Source: Acanthosepion esculentum (lineage: Eukaryota; Mollusca; Cephalopoda; Sepiida; Sepiidae). Taken from it: a stretch of 64,000 bases of DNA. The stretch lies in the NCBI GenBank assembly GCA_964036315.1, contig OZ038487.1, positions 51,475,719 to 51,539,718 on the forward strand. Direction: 5' to 3'. The number at the start of each line of letters is the position of its first letter. The first letter of the stretch is position 1. A model generated the notes under the pieces. The model did no database searches. It was not told the origin of the DNA and worked only from the letters and a program-made list of their open reading frames with translations. Positions 47,001-57,849 of the stretch are shown here, one piece after another. A program made the translations under genes and the position numbers.

Positions 47001-47760
47001 CACTGTTTTCAAAGGGATAGCAAAATATTTGTAGTCATTGTTCATTTTTATTTTGTTAATGCATTTGTATTACCTTAATTCTCAAGTGATATGCATGGCG
47101 AATAAGAATCATAAAGAAAGATTCAGCATTATATGGTTAAAATAAAATTTATCAATTGAAACAATCAATAAACATTGGCTCCTTTTTAACTGCATTCAAA
47201 CCAAAATTAAATCATTCAGAAAACTTCAAAGATTATATATCGATAGAAAGAGAACAAGAGAAAGCATCTTGCTTGTATCGTTTCATATAATTATTCAACA
47301 TTTTGATAGAATATTTGTAAGTTCAATAAAATATAAGACAGCAACTTCATATTTTGATTACAATAATCAATTGTCTAATTAAATCAAAACTGCCAATTTC
47401 TAAAGTCAACAAAATCCGTTTAAAATATTAAAATAAAATTCAGATGCAATAAGGAAATAAATTTTTCTTCAATATCTTTTGAAGTTGTGCAAAACAAACC
47501 TTTAAAAAATTGCAATCACTGAAATCTATTCAATTTATTAAATCATAAAATAAAAATAAAAGAGAACTAATGTTTGCTTATTACAAAAGTCAAAGCATCA
47601 AAGATTCCTTTTCAAAACTGACAAACTTTCCAATCAAATTAAATTGATTAAAAGCCGTGTAAGTTTGACATTTGCTATTCCATAGATATATAGGTTCTTA
47701 TTCATCTTGATGTTTGCACCACAGAATCTTCATAACAAGCATTACAAAATAAAAAGCAAT
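47001..47760. other. A+T-rich stretch, nothing recognised
   Basis: No repeat family of this window and no supported gene seen. Confidence 0.5.
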
Positions 47761-47764
47761 AGGT

Positions 47765-48305
47765 TATTTTACCGGTCCTGGTAAAATAGCTATTACTATA
47801 GTGTTTTAGAACTAAGAATATATTGTATTAGAAATTGTCATTGCAGAGGTTGTGTGAGCTGTGTAGGCATGACTTGAAGAACAACATGGATTATGTGGTC
47901 TGTGACTGTTGTCTTCAGTGGGTACACCTAAAGTGTATTGGCAAGAGAACCATGACCAAGGGCAAGTTTTAGATTTTCAGAGAATGCTCTGCCTGAAGTG
48001 CTTAAAATATTCAGAGACTCCTATATATCTTTTAATAATTAATAATAAATAAATGATTTTAATCTGTGTTTTGGCAACTGATAGTAGAAAAGATTTTAAA
48101 ATGTATTAACAATCAATTGTTCTAGTGAAAATAAATAAACTTCTGTGTTAAGTCTGTGTTTTGTTATTTTCAACATTACCTGCATTCATAATAAAAATAT
48201 TTACCGGCAAAATAGCCTGGGGAACTAATTTATTGAGACCAGTATAATAAACTTAAAAGCATGTTTGTCTATTTTACCAGGTCCGGCAAAATAGCCTCTT
48301 CCAAA
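47765..48305. repeat. Recurring TTTTACC-GG-AAAATAGC motif around the PHD fragment
   Basis: ATTTTACCGGTCCTGGTAAAAT (47767-47788, an imperfect palindrome), TTTACCGGCAAAATAGCC (48202-48219) and TTTTACCAGGTCCGGCAAAA (48275-48294). The three sites bracket the zinc-finger remnant. Confidence 0.55.
47850..48003 (+). pseudogene. PHD-type zinc-finger fragment
   Basis: Plus strand reads LCELCRHDLKNNMDYVV, then CDCCLQWVHLKCIGKRTMTK, a stop, and a damaged closing CSA-SA. Spacing C-x2-C, C-x2-C-x4-H-x2-C with W two residues before the H fits the first six zinc ligands of a PHD finger (C4HC3). The last cysteine pair is partly lost to a stop in place of a C or L codon. PHD fingers of this kind occur in ORF1 of some LINEs and in chromatin proteins. 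In this context a transposon origin is more likely, but a host pseudogene cannot be excluded. Confidence 0.7.
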
Positions 48306-48739
48306 TAAAAAGGTGGGGGGGCAAAATTAAGTGTTAAAGTTGGGAGGGAAGTTAAATTAGTTGAAGTTCTAAAGATTCCTGCTTCTCTGTTTTATTATTG
48401 CAACACATTGGACAGCACTTATTTTTATTATCACATTACTTAGAACGATTATTTTGTTACATATATAAATGTAAATCCAGTCTTAGTTGGCAATAATATT
48501 CAACAAATGTCTATAAAAAGGTAGTGTGATTATTTAAGGCTGATTTGTTTAGATAATGCACTGACGATGGTTTGCATCATGAGGTAATAATTGTAAGTAA
48601 AATGATGCACTAAAATAAGTAACCAGGTAATCATTTTCTTTCTTCTGACCTGGCACAAAGTACCCAGTTAGATAAAAACTGGCTCGTTGTATTCAATGCC
48701 TGGAATACTAAGCTACTTATATTCCATCATCGCCAATTG

Positions 48740-49735
48740 GGCCTTGAACAACCACCAGTCAGGATGAATGGATCTCCCCTTGGGAAGGCATTGTACCTTA
48801 AGAGACTATTGTGCCTTTCTCACACCTGACCTCAAGTGGAACTCATACATGTGGTCCATTGCTAAGGATGCAGGTAAGATGGTCAGCTCCCTGTACCACC
48901 CTATTAAGTACCTGACTCCTCTATGTTTGTATAGTATTCGCACGTTGGGAGCACCTCTCCCAACTGAGAAAAACAGTGGTGTTATATAGTTACCTCAATC
49001 CCAGACCCATGCTGACTATTGGCTAATACCTGCCTAGTATCATTCATATACAAATAGTCCAAATAGTCAGCGCCACCTACTCTAAGTAGAAGGTCTTCTC
49101 CCAACAGCCTATTGGGGAAGAGGACACAACTGTTGGTGCTTCCAGCGCCACCCACATCCAACTCTGAATCTTTCTCGGGCTGACACGATTCTCTGTTACA
49201 TCCTCCTACTATCATCTACCTTTGCAAGAGCTAGATCATGCCAAAAATGGAGTACTGTTGTCATATTTGGGCAGGAGCTGCCCAGAACTCACTATCCAGC
49301 CTTGACAGAGTCCAAATGCATCTCCGAGCCCTTGTGGATGACAAATTATTCTCCACCCTTTAATCTCTCTCCCACAGGTTGGATGGGGGCAAGCCTCTCG
49401 CTGCTCTGTCAATACTTTTACAGAAAGTGCTCAGAAGAGCTAAATTCCCTTATCCTACCAATTAAAACCTTCATAGCAAGGACATGCCACATCCCCTGTT
49501 TATTCCATTGGTGAGAAGTAAATTTCACTTGAATAGCTTCTTCCTGCAAACCACTGCTCTGTGGAACTGACTCACAATAGGATGTTTCCTGATCACTAAA
49601 CTCTTAACTGGTTCAAGACTAGGGTTAAGCATTATCTTCCACTCCTATCTGCACAAATCACCTCCTGATATAACCCTCTTGAGACACCCCCGGGCATTGA
49701 AAAGTGTAAAACTTACTGTAAAAAAAAAAGTTCTC
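48740..49735 (+). pseudogene. LINE-C reverse transcriptase C-terminal region, interrupted
   Basis: First part (48768-48925) reads FLTPDLKWNSYMWSIAKDAG, then KMVSSLYHPIKYLTPLCLY. The second part from about 49220 reads MEYCCHIWAGAAQNS, LSSLDRVQMHLRALVDD and later YFYRKCSEELNSLILPI. These are consecutive in the family, so 48928-49215 is extra DNA. The 3' tail ACTGTAAAAAAAAA is at 49715-49730. Related copies: 53950-54325 and 60200-60720 (minus). Dead. Confidence 0.8.
48928..49215. mobile_element. Unclassified insertion inside LINE-C
   Basis: About 285 bp that interrupts the LINE-C reading between CLY and YLCKS-MPKMEYCC. It is more G+C-rich than the surroundings, with CAGCGCCACC occurring twice (49069-49078 and about 49143-49152) in near-identical form. 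Boundaries are approximate and no terminal repeats were found. Confidence 0.4.
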
Positions 49736-49739
49736 TGAT

Positions 49740-50585
49740 TATTGTTTGTTTCATGTAGCAGTCACTGTAAGTAATATGAGCACTAAAATAAGTAACCAAG
49801 TTCTCTGAATATGGATGTCATTTATCATTTGATCCTCTCATAAAAGGAATATTTTTTCTAAAAATATCATCCTACTGTGAACATTTTTTGATTTTGAATA
49901 TACAATTTTTGATTTTTGCTTATACTTATTTTCTGGAATGAGTCCAATATACATTTTACATATATAAACTGACAAAAATTTTTTTTAAATCTAATGTTGC
50001 AGTGTAATTAATACCAGCCAGCCTAGATTGGAAAGTCTCACTATGAAAGTTTGTGCCCCTATCAGAACTTGAAACTGTATCCCCTTTTTCATTAGGAAAA
50101 CCATTTCTATATCTGAAACATGTCTTTACCAATTCAGCCATACACATATATAATTAAAGTTTAATTAAAAGAGAAAATAATTTATTAAAGTGAAAATGTA
50201 TGGAAAGTGCACTAATTTCTGAACCTTCCACTGTAAACACTGTAACATGAAAGTTTCATAATCTAATATTGCTATGAAAATTAAAAGCAAACTTTTTTTG
50301 GTTTATTTTGAAAATTAGTGGCAGTAATGTTTTCAGACAAAGGATACAGCTGAGTTCATTAGTATTGTTATCAACTGAGGCCAAGAATATTAATTCAGTC
50401 TTCTGCTTAGCTCTTAATTTCACCGAAAACTAAGAGGATGGAAACCTCCTCAGGTCTTTTCTATAGCTCTGTGTATATATAAAGCATAATCTTTAACCTG
50501 CACACTGTTAACAACATATAAGACTAAGATTGTTAACAGTATAACCAAAGCAGAAAGAGCAATGTCACCTGGCTCCACTATTAAT
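49740..50585. other. Stretch with nothing recognised
   Basis: Apart from GCACTAAAATAAGTAACCA near 49780, which also occurs near 48610 on the other side of LINE-C, no repeat or gene is seen. Confidence 0.45.
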
Positions 50586-50589
50586 ATAC

Positions 50590-50790
50590 AAGCACAACCA
50601 TTGATAGCTTTCAAACTGTTTCATCTATCCATTTTCATTCACAAGCCTTGGGTTGACCTGCGATAGTCTTCAGGTACCTTCCAATGTCTCTCCAGGATTA
50701 TGTTGTAAATAAGTTACATCCTTAATTAATCAACTGTGGTGAAATTCAAACCCGGGTCTCAATGCAGGATTACTGATGCTTTATTTGCCT
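50590..50790 (-). mobile_element. Possible tRNA-derived SINE
   Basis: Minus strand has a B-box-like CCGGGTTTGAATTTC preceded by an anticodon-arm-like segment and followed by a 150-bp body. The A box is unclear. Tentative. Confidence 0.35.
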
Positions 50791-50794
50791 AGAG

Positions 50795-51284
50795 AAATAC
50801 AAAGTTGCTTAACTTTCTTTGCATTCAAACATAATATTCCTGGAAAAATCAAATGACTATATTTAACTAAATATTTGACTATATATTTGATTGTATAAAT
50901 AATATTACTGTTTATATCATATTACCAATAATTTTCACTTGTACCCTTCATTTCAAATGTTATAATGGCAGATACAAACATTGAGATTCTTGTAATTTGG
51001 ATATTATTTTTATACAGGATCCCGAAGCCAATCATACTAAACTGAGATGTAGCAGTGAATGAAACAGTATCTTACCATATTGCCCCAAATTGTTCTAATC
51101 ACTTAAAATAAAACCCCAAATTGCAGAATCAACAGTTTTTAATTATAATGTTTTAAAATGTAATGTAGAAGAGAAACTGCTTACCAGACAATTTCATCAG
51201 TGATAAGAGCAATAAAAATGCTATATTTTGAGCATTATATAATCATTAAAAAACATTTCATTCCATACTATATTTTGCTTTTTG
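50795..51284. other. Stretch with nothing recognised
   Basis: A+T-rich; no supported feature. Confidence 0.45.
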
Positions 51285-51395
51285 TTTTAATCATTTCACT
51301 CCAAGCAATGCAATAATGCAAGGGGTTACCCAGAGTGAAAGAGAATGAGAAGACTTTAGTGAAGAGAAAGGACAATAAAAAAAGTAACGATCAAA
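51285..51395 (-). mobile_element. LINE-B 3' tail only
   Basis: Minus strand: ATTGTCCTTTCTCTTCACT...AACCCCTTGCATTATTGCATTGCTTGGAGTGAAATGATTAAAA. Same tail as 58560-58665 and 62640-62745. Confidence 0.7.
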
Positions 51396-52140
51396 TATTT
51401 ACTAATCTAAAATATTTCTTATTATACAGATAAAATATTGTGCATATGTTGCCAGATAAAATATTGTGCATATGTCATCTATTCCCCCTTTCTAAATATT
51501 CACCATCAAGAGAGATTGTTTCATTTATACAAATGCATAACTAGCTTCCTCAAAAAATATGGCATCAAGCAACTGAAGTCATTCTTATACATCTCTAACA
51601 GCAACAACATCTGTGTGGAACTGCTTCTTGGATAAATGCTGTTTGAATAGTTCAAACAGATGATAAGTAAAATGAACCAAGGTTGATTCATGATATGGAA
51701 GCATCCATTGATACTGATATCCAGCTCAAATTTCTGCAGTCAGTAGAGAAATTGATGGCAATTGTGTAAAGAAGATGTCAGAAAAGTAAATAATCCAATA
51801 TGTTTATTACTATACAAATAAAACAGTGTATATGTTATCACGGTATAACTGGGTGGAGGAGTAACTAGGCTGAAGTCAACAACAAGGAAGGGTGGTTAAG
51901 TGAGACGACTTCAATGAGCACTTTTCTGTGACCAAGGTAAGCCTTCAAATTGGAGGATATCACCTGTGTTATACATGAATGAATAAAACTGCCAATAAAT
52001 CAATTTTCAAAGTCTACAAAGATCATGGAAAAAACATGATCAATTCAACACAATCTGAAAAGTTTACTGTTCATATATATTTATATTTGAAACACCAGGA
52101 TCTTCTTCAGATCATTATTGATCATGACTCTCCACAACTT
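51396..52140. other. Stretch with a short tandem duplication only
   Basis: AGATAAAATATTGTGCATATGT occurs twice in tandem at 51428-51475. No supported gene in the rest. Confidence 0.5.
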
Positions 52141-52144
52141 CCAA

Positions 52145-52504
52145 GCCTTTGTAACTAATCACATTAAAACACCTGTTCTTGTTTTTCACCAAAATTAAGC
52201 AATGCAGATCCTGGTCAGTACCTAAATGGGCGACCACTGGTCAGTACCTAAATGGGTGAGCAAGAATCATTTTACAGTAACAATTTACTCAGGTTGAGGA
52301 CATTCACAATTGAGAATTGCTATTGAATTCTACCAAATACAAAGAAATTTTTTCACCAGTAGATTCTGTTTACATTGAAAATTCAAGGCTGTTCTGAACA
52401 TTGTCACAATCTTCATTTTGGATTCTTGTAATGAATTTCAATGATGCTAGTTATTTTGTCCAAAATTTTGGTGACTGCTTGGGAATACCAGGTGCTGTAA
52501 ACTT
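52145..52504 (+). pseudogene. 5S rRNA-derived sequence split by an insertion
   Basis: 52145-52259 aligns to the 5' two-thirds of animal 5S rRNA: GCCTTTGTAACTAATCACAT, TTAAGCAATG and CCTGGTCAGTACCTAAATGG correspond to the conserved 5' strand, loop A/box A region and box C. A 26-bp segment, CTGGTCAGTACC onward, is duplicated in tandem. 52475-52504 supplies the 3' end (CTGCTTGGGAATACCAGGTG, then CTGTAAACTT). Removing the duplication and the insertion leaves about 119 nt, the usual 5S length. The insertion (52260-52474) is flanked by GGTGA on both sides. Too many changes to be functional; either a 5S pseudogene or the head of a 5S-derived SINE. Confidence 0.8.
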
Positions 52505-52690
52505 GGATATGCAGGTGGTATAACAAATAATGGTATGGATTTGGAAATTGGGGAGCTGAATTCTAATTCCAGTTGTGTTTGTTATAATCACTTATGTGCA
52601 AATGGTCTTGGGAAAGGTATGAATCCAACTCTTCTCCCCCCAAGCCATGGGTTAATTTGTAGGACTAGTATCAGTAAGTCATTATTATTT
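52505..52690 (+). mobile_element. SINE body with CTTGGGAAAGG tail module
   Basis: Follows the 5S-like sequence without a gap. Contains GTCTTGGGAAAGGTATGAAT, then CTTCTCC and CATGGGTTAATTTG, the plus-strand form of the module found on the minus strand at 3966-4015. If continuous with the 5S part, the whole 52145-52690 would be one 5S-headed SINE. Confidence 0.5.
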
Positions 52691-52784
52691 ACAAATAATT
52701 CTTTCAATCAAAAACTATTTTCTGCATTTAAATAACCTGCAATGGTTTGATAACCTTAAAAAAAAAAAATCAATCAATCAATAA

Positions 52785-53290
52785 AAGCATTCCTTCCAGT
52801 CCCTGTTTTATGATCCATTCACACAAATTTTTTAGGTGGGTTACTCCATGTTTGTCCCTGTTCCATTTGGTTGGTGGCCAAATCCTCTATCCTCTAACCC
52901 CTCTTACTTCATTATGTGCTCAAGAAATTTCAACTCTCTCTCTCTGATGGTTTCCATTTTCCTTAAAAATCACATGTTGCTCACTTATTCCATTCATAGT
53001 ATTCTCAGCATCCTTCTGTAGAACCACATCTTTTTGACTCAAGTCAGCTATACAACCATGAGGAAATTGTCCAGCGTTCACTAATATTACAAATTGATAT
53101 TACGCAGCATTTCAACACTGTTTTCATTATTTCCAATGAAATTGCTCTGCATCTTAATACTTTGGATAGCTTTTCAAAAGCATCTTCCTCTATTCTAATG
53201 TGGCTTCAGACTTTGGTGTCGTATTTTCCATCATCTGTTGTAACATTTCCCAAATAGTTAATAGCTATGCATAAAAACAGCACAAGGATA
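52785..53290 (-). mobile_element. LINE-A reverse-transcriptase remnant
   Basis: Minus strand reads KKMWFYRRMLRI, KFLEHIM and GLED in order, the same family as the plus-strand copies with RKEGLEN. Multiple stops. Confidence 0.7.
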
Positions 53291-53945
53291 TTTGGTCATA
53301 ATATTTTTCTCTTTACATCAGAATGGTTTAAATGTGGATGTTGACAGTGGTTAAAATCTTATATGAGATCCACTTTAATGAAAAATATTTGCTTCGCAAA
53401 AGATATCAAGGGAAAAAATAAAAAAAAAACGACTAAATGTCATTCAGTGGATTAGAAATTTTAGGTCAGAGAAATATTGATTATTGGTCCCAGTAAATTA
53501 TTGATAGATATAAAAGTGTTTGTCTGACAGCTAGTTAAGATGTCCTTGATATGGTGTCAGTTTTATTTATATTCATAGCCAATATAAGTGTCAGCTTCAG
53601 AGATTAGAAATCTTTAAAATATATATTGGTATGTATCAGCTTCCTGTATATATTTACATATGCATCTTATATATAGGTGTATTCGTTTTCATGTATTTTT
53701 GTTTGAATAATATATTTAATTGTATATATTTGTGTATGTATGCTTATTTATCTGCTCACCAGTATATAAGTATTTTTATGTACTTGCATATAAACTGAAG
53801 TAGATAAGTGTGCAAGAGTAATTGTATTGAATTTCACTGCATTATCAAATGTTATTAATTTTCAAATACTTGTTTTTTTCTGCATCTTCTTGCAACTCCT
53901 GCAATGTCACAATTTAAAAGTACCAGAATGTAACACAGATTGATA
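53291..53945. other. A+T-rich stretch, nothing recognised
   Basis: Loose TATA/TGTATA-rich DNA around 53600-53800; no supported gene. Confidence 0.45.
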
Positions 53946-53949
53946 ATAA

Positions 53950-54325
53950 AGAAAGCCTTTTGCTGCTCTATCACTAATTTCATGGAAGGTGCTTGAACAA
54001 ACTACTTTCCGTGGTCCTGCCAAGGCAAACCATCACAGCAAGAACATGCCATGCCACTTACATAGTAGCAAACCACCCGCATTTCCTCCATATTCCACCA
54101 GTGAGAAGTAAGTTCTACTCAAGCAGCTGCTTCCCATGAACCACTACCCCATGGGACCATCTCCTAACAAGGTGTTTCCCCAATCACTACACTCTTAATC
54201 TGTTATACGCCAGGGTTAACTGGTATCTTCCACTTCTATACACACAAATTGCCCCAAAAATAACCCTCTACCTCAAGAGACCCCTACACTTTGTGAAGGG
54301 TGAATCTCACTGTAAAAAAAGTTAA
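53950..54325 (+). mobile_element. LINE-C 3' end
   Basis: Shares AGCAAGAACATGCCATGCCA, CCACCAGTGAGAAGTAAG, CAAGCAGCTGCTTCC, ATCACTACACTCTTAATC and the tail CTCACTGTAAAAAAAG with 49440-49730 and with the minus-strand copy at 60200-60430. Confidence 0.75.
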
Positions 54326-54379
54326 GCCTAAATTGTTGCCTTATATATACTAAAAGTTGTACATATATAATTTTCCATA

Positions 54380-54767
54380 TTTACTGGATTTTAAAATTAG
54401 ACACATATAAACTAGGGTTAAACAAAGACTTTGGAATTTTAAATCTGTATAAATATTAAAATAGTTAAAAAATTTCTTTAGATATAGTTAAAAAAAACCT
54501 TTTTAAACAACATCTAAAATATTATCGTTAGATTTACGTTAGAAATATTCAAACACAGTTGCATTCCACATCATGTGATGTCCGCGTCTCACGACGGATG
54601 CTTCTTGAAAACAAACTTCTGAATACAGTTATTTAATTAATTTCTGACGAATGATCGAGGTGTTCTGAAATATCAAATATATATATATAAAAAAAATATA
54701 AATACTTTCACAAAAAAACATTCAATTTTTTTTCTTTTAATTTGCAACTTTTCAGTTGTTTTCTCCC

Positions 54768-54770
<3 letters not shown>
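54380..54770 (+). mobile_element. PLE-2 copy 3, truncated
   Basis: Starts inside the GIY-YIG end (TACTGGATTTTAAAATTAGA corresponds to YWILKL) and continues to the terminus with CAACTTTTCAGTTGTTTTCT next to (TA)n. A hammerhead-like relic, CTGACGAATGATC...CTGAAATATCAAAT, is at 54644-54680. Confidence 0.7.

Positions 54771-54809
<39 letters not shown>
54771..54809. repeat. (TA)n microsatellite
   Basis: TA run at the PLE-2 copy 3 terminus. Confidence 0.96.
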
Positions 54810-54812
<3 letters not shown>

Positions 54813-54899
54813 ATGGTTCCACTGCTAAAGGGAGAAAAATATTATTTTATATTATAAACTGAAAAACTTTTGTATCTGTCTATATTTCTGAGATGAGGT

Positions 54900-55060
54900 A
54901 TTATGTACACTATTTACATTGTTCGGACTATCATCCTCATCTTTGTTGCCATATTTATCACAACGTTTCAGCCATTGTACACTCTGGCCTTCTTCAGGTG
55001 GTTGGAATGCCAAACTGAACCCTTTATTTCGCTTGCTGGGGTAGACTGGGTTAAAATGGT
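54900..55060 (-). mobile_element. PLE-4 terminal relic, copy 2
   Basis: Minus strand has ACCTGAAGAAGGCCAGAG, then CAATGGCTGAAACGTTGTG. The GCCA/TGGC pairing between CTGAAGA and GAAAC follows the other PLE termini. Matches 34918-35090. Confidence 0.5.
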
Positions 55061-55099
55061 GCAGAGTGCTAAATGTTAAAGCTTGTATTTTCTTGATTC

Positions 55100-56125
55100 T
55101 CAAATGAAACTTTGAAATTTGCCAACAGATTTCTGTATAAGTTACATTTTTCAAAATTATATTTCATAATTATAGTTTAAATATGCAGGAAAAAGTAGAC
55201 ATCAATTTGATCTAATACCAGGACAATATGGGTTAAATTTGCATGTAATGATTGTTATGAAAATAACATAAAAGTAACATTTTTCTGAAAACAAGTCTTG
55301 AAGATAACCTAACACAGCAATAAAGAGTGAAGTAAGATTTCCCTGATATTTCTAAGATTTCCTTGATATTGTGCAAAATACAATGGGAAAGGCTTTTGCA
55401 TCAATCTAATATTTCTTCTTCCTGACAAAAGTCAATGTTCCAGCCAAAGTAAAAGTCAAGATTTCAAATTTACTTGGCAGGCCTTTGAAAGATTAGTGCA
55501 ACATAATCTTCCTCACTCCAGTTCTCTTCATAATTGGCCTTGTGCCAGATGAAGAGAAAGTTAGGAAATACCAAGATGTTTGGTTGTTTAGCTTAAATAT
55601 AAGCTGAAATTTTAAAACATTGATTTTAATTGAAGACACTGTGTCTCCAGTTTTAATCATTTTTTTATTTGAATTAAAAATGGGTAAAAACAATCCTGTA
55701 TGCACAAAACCATTTATTGGTCTTATTTTACAAAAGACACATACATTACAGGAAATAACATAAAAAATGAACTGTGAGTAAAAAAGAAAAGATACCAAAA
55801 GAGAAGAGAGATTTGGTTTTGCTTTTATGGTCTCAATTCAACAATGAAGAAAGAGAAAATGAAAATGAGAGAAATGAAGGGTAAGTGACTCAGATGAATT
55901 GAAGCATTCTAGAAATTTATCCTACTTATAATTACTTTTAATTAAAATATTACTCTACTTCCGAATAAATGAATAAGTAAATCGGACATTTCCTGCTGAA
56001 GGAATTTCTTAATAATTTATTTTTAAAAACAATTTATTCAATGAAAATCTCTTATGTAGAGCTTTGTAATTATTAATTTTTTCTTTTATTCATTTCATTT
56101 CTGTTGCTTTTTATGAGCAAAAGAT
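55100..56125. other. Stretch with nothing recognised
   Basis: The 101-codon minus-strand frame at 55493-55798 has no motif I recognise, no family relative in the window and no clear coding bias, so it is not called. Confidence 0.45.
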
Positions 56126-56129
56126 TCAA

Positions 56130-56690
56130 CAGATTTTATTGATTCATCTAGGAAGCGAGATAAATTCTACTGAAAAGGATGTGAAAATTTGTATTGCTAA
56201 AGTCTGGGATTCCTTGAATAAAATGGATGTAATCTAGAAATCTGATCTACCAAACAATCCCAAGCTACTTTAGAAGTGGTGTTAATGTATGGTGCCACTG
56301 CCTGGACAATAACTAAAACCCTACAATCTAAGCTTGATGGAGCCTACACTTTGATGCTGAGATCATCCTTAACATCTCTTGGGGACAAAATTCAAGTAAA
56401 TCAAAGCTCTATGGACCCATCCCCAATATTTCTACAATCTTATGAGAATGCAGAATGTACTTTGCAGGACATTGCTGGTGAGCAAAACAAGAACTCGCAA
56501 GTGATCTATTGCTCTGGAAACCTAGCCATGGAACAAGAAGGGTTGATCGCCCAGAAATAACCTACATTGACTAGCTATGTTATCATGCAGAATGGAACTC
56601 TCATGACCTTCTAACCTTGATGCAGGACCATGATGGGTGGCATGATAGACTGATGAATGTCTGACCTTGCTCAAGCAAATAAATAATAAT
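56130..56690 (+). pseudogene. LINE-E reverse transcriptase C-terminal remnant
   Basis: Reads VVLMYGATAWTITKTLQSKL, then DGAYTLMLR, and after a frameshift ISWGQNSSKSKLYGPIPNIS and LASDLLLWKPSHGTRRVDRP. The YG--W-(I/L)TK-L--KLDG-YT-MLR pattern is typical of the closing part of LINE RT ORFs. Frameshifts and stops throughout. Only one copy of this family is in the window. Confidence 0.75.
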
Positions 56691-57017
56691 TTGTTGGTAA
56701 CATTTTTCTATAATTATTAAGAAAGATGAATGGATTAAAAAGAAAGAATAAATCATTTACATGATTTGCACACAGTTTTTATTTTTATAAAGAATACAAA
56801 TTCAAATCTAGCTTTGGCTTAGTCTTTTCTGCTATTAAAACTAGTTAGAAATTGACTATTTGCATACAAGTATATATATATATAAATATATATAGACAAT
56901 ATTAGTGGTAAATATACACATACATATGCAATTATATATACACATACATATATGTATAAAAATAATTCCAAGAGGATATGATCCAGGTAGAACTCAATGT
57001 CCAGGACAGAGTAAAGA

Positions 57018-57219
57018 TATAATAAAAAGACTTAAACACTAATATTCCATGGTCATAATTTATTCCATTGGAATTGTAAAAAAAATCCAATTCATCAGAC
57101 CTACAGATTAAAAAAAAAAAACATTTTTTTTTTGAATCTGTAAGTCTGATGACTTGGATCGTTTTTACGATTCCAATGGAATAAATTATGACCATGGAAT
57201 ATTAGTGTTTAAGTCTTTT

Positions 57220-57226
<7 letters not shown>
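57018..57226. repeat. Large fold-back palindrome, about 209 bp
   Basis: Left arm (57018-57109) with AAGACTTAAACACTAATATT, CCATGGTCATAATTTATTCC and ATTGGAATTG; right arm (57135-57226) is its reverse complement with minor differences; an A12...T10 centre separates them. The right end merges into (TA)n. Confidence 0.9.

Positions 57227-57266
<40 letters not shown>
57222..57266. repeat. (TA)n microsatellite
   Basis: TA run at the right end of the palindrome. Confidence 0.96.
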
Positions 57267-57267
<1 letters not shown>

Positions 57268-57311
57268 AATTGAGCTTTCCTGGCCACTGACATATTTCAC
57301 ATATTTCTGTG

Positions 57312-57443
57312 TTGTGCAACAATAGCCTAGGGGTAGAATCTCTGACTGATAGCAAATCGGTTGGGTTTGATCCCAGCTTGAAGCAATCAGAAATCTAGCC
57401 ACACTGAAGAACTGTGATACAGCTAAACAGTCTGTCTGTGGAT

Positions 57444-57446
<3 letters not shown>
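57312..57446 (+). mobile_element. SINE-H copy C, diverged
   Basis: A box TAGCCTAGGGGTAGAA, B box TTGGGTTTGATCCC, then a 43-nt hammerhead relic at 57399-57441 and (TA)n. In the relic the core is CTGAAGA (allowed variation), stem I CCACA/TGTGG is intact, but the invariant G of GAA is T, so it should not cleave. Confidence 0.75.

Positions 57447-57514
<68 letters not shown>
57447..57514. repeat. (TA)n microsatellite
   Basis: About 33 TA units after SINE-H copy C. GATA-rich DNA lies at 57550-57720. Confidence 0.97.
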
Positions 57515-57515
<1 letters not shown>

Positions 57516-57849
57516 CTGTTTTTGTCTAGATGATAAAATTATAATAAATAAAATATAGATATAGATATTTTATAGAGATACTTTAAAAATTTATAGAGAT
57601 AGATATGAAAATCGTATCATTGATAAGTAGATACAAAAGTATGAAATTGAGATGATTTTTCAGGTCACAATCAGATAGATAGATAGAATGAAATCGACAG
57701 ACCCAGATAGATATGTACTAATACCTACTCAGATTAAGATCAGACTAAAGAGATCATTATGAAGTATCAGAAAAACAGTTATAGGCAGTCTGGGAAACAG
57801 ACGTAAATAAATCAAAATGATAGATACAAAGACAAAGTTAAAAAAGCAC

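Noticed and set aside
52145..52504. Functional 5S rRNA gene
   Set aside because: An internal 26-bp duplication, a 215-bp insertion and many substitutions rule it out.
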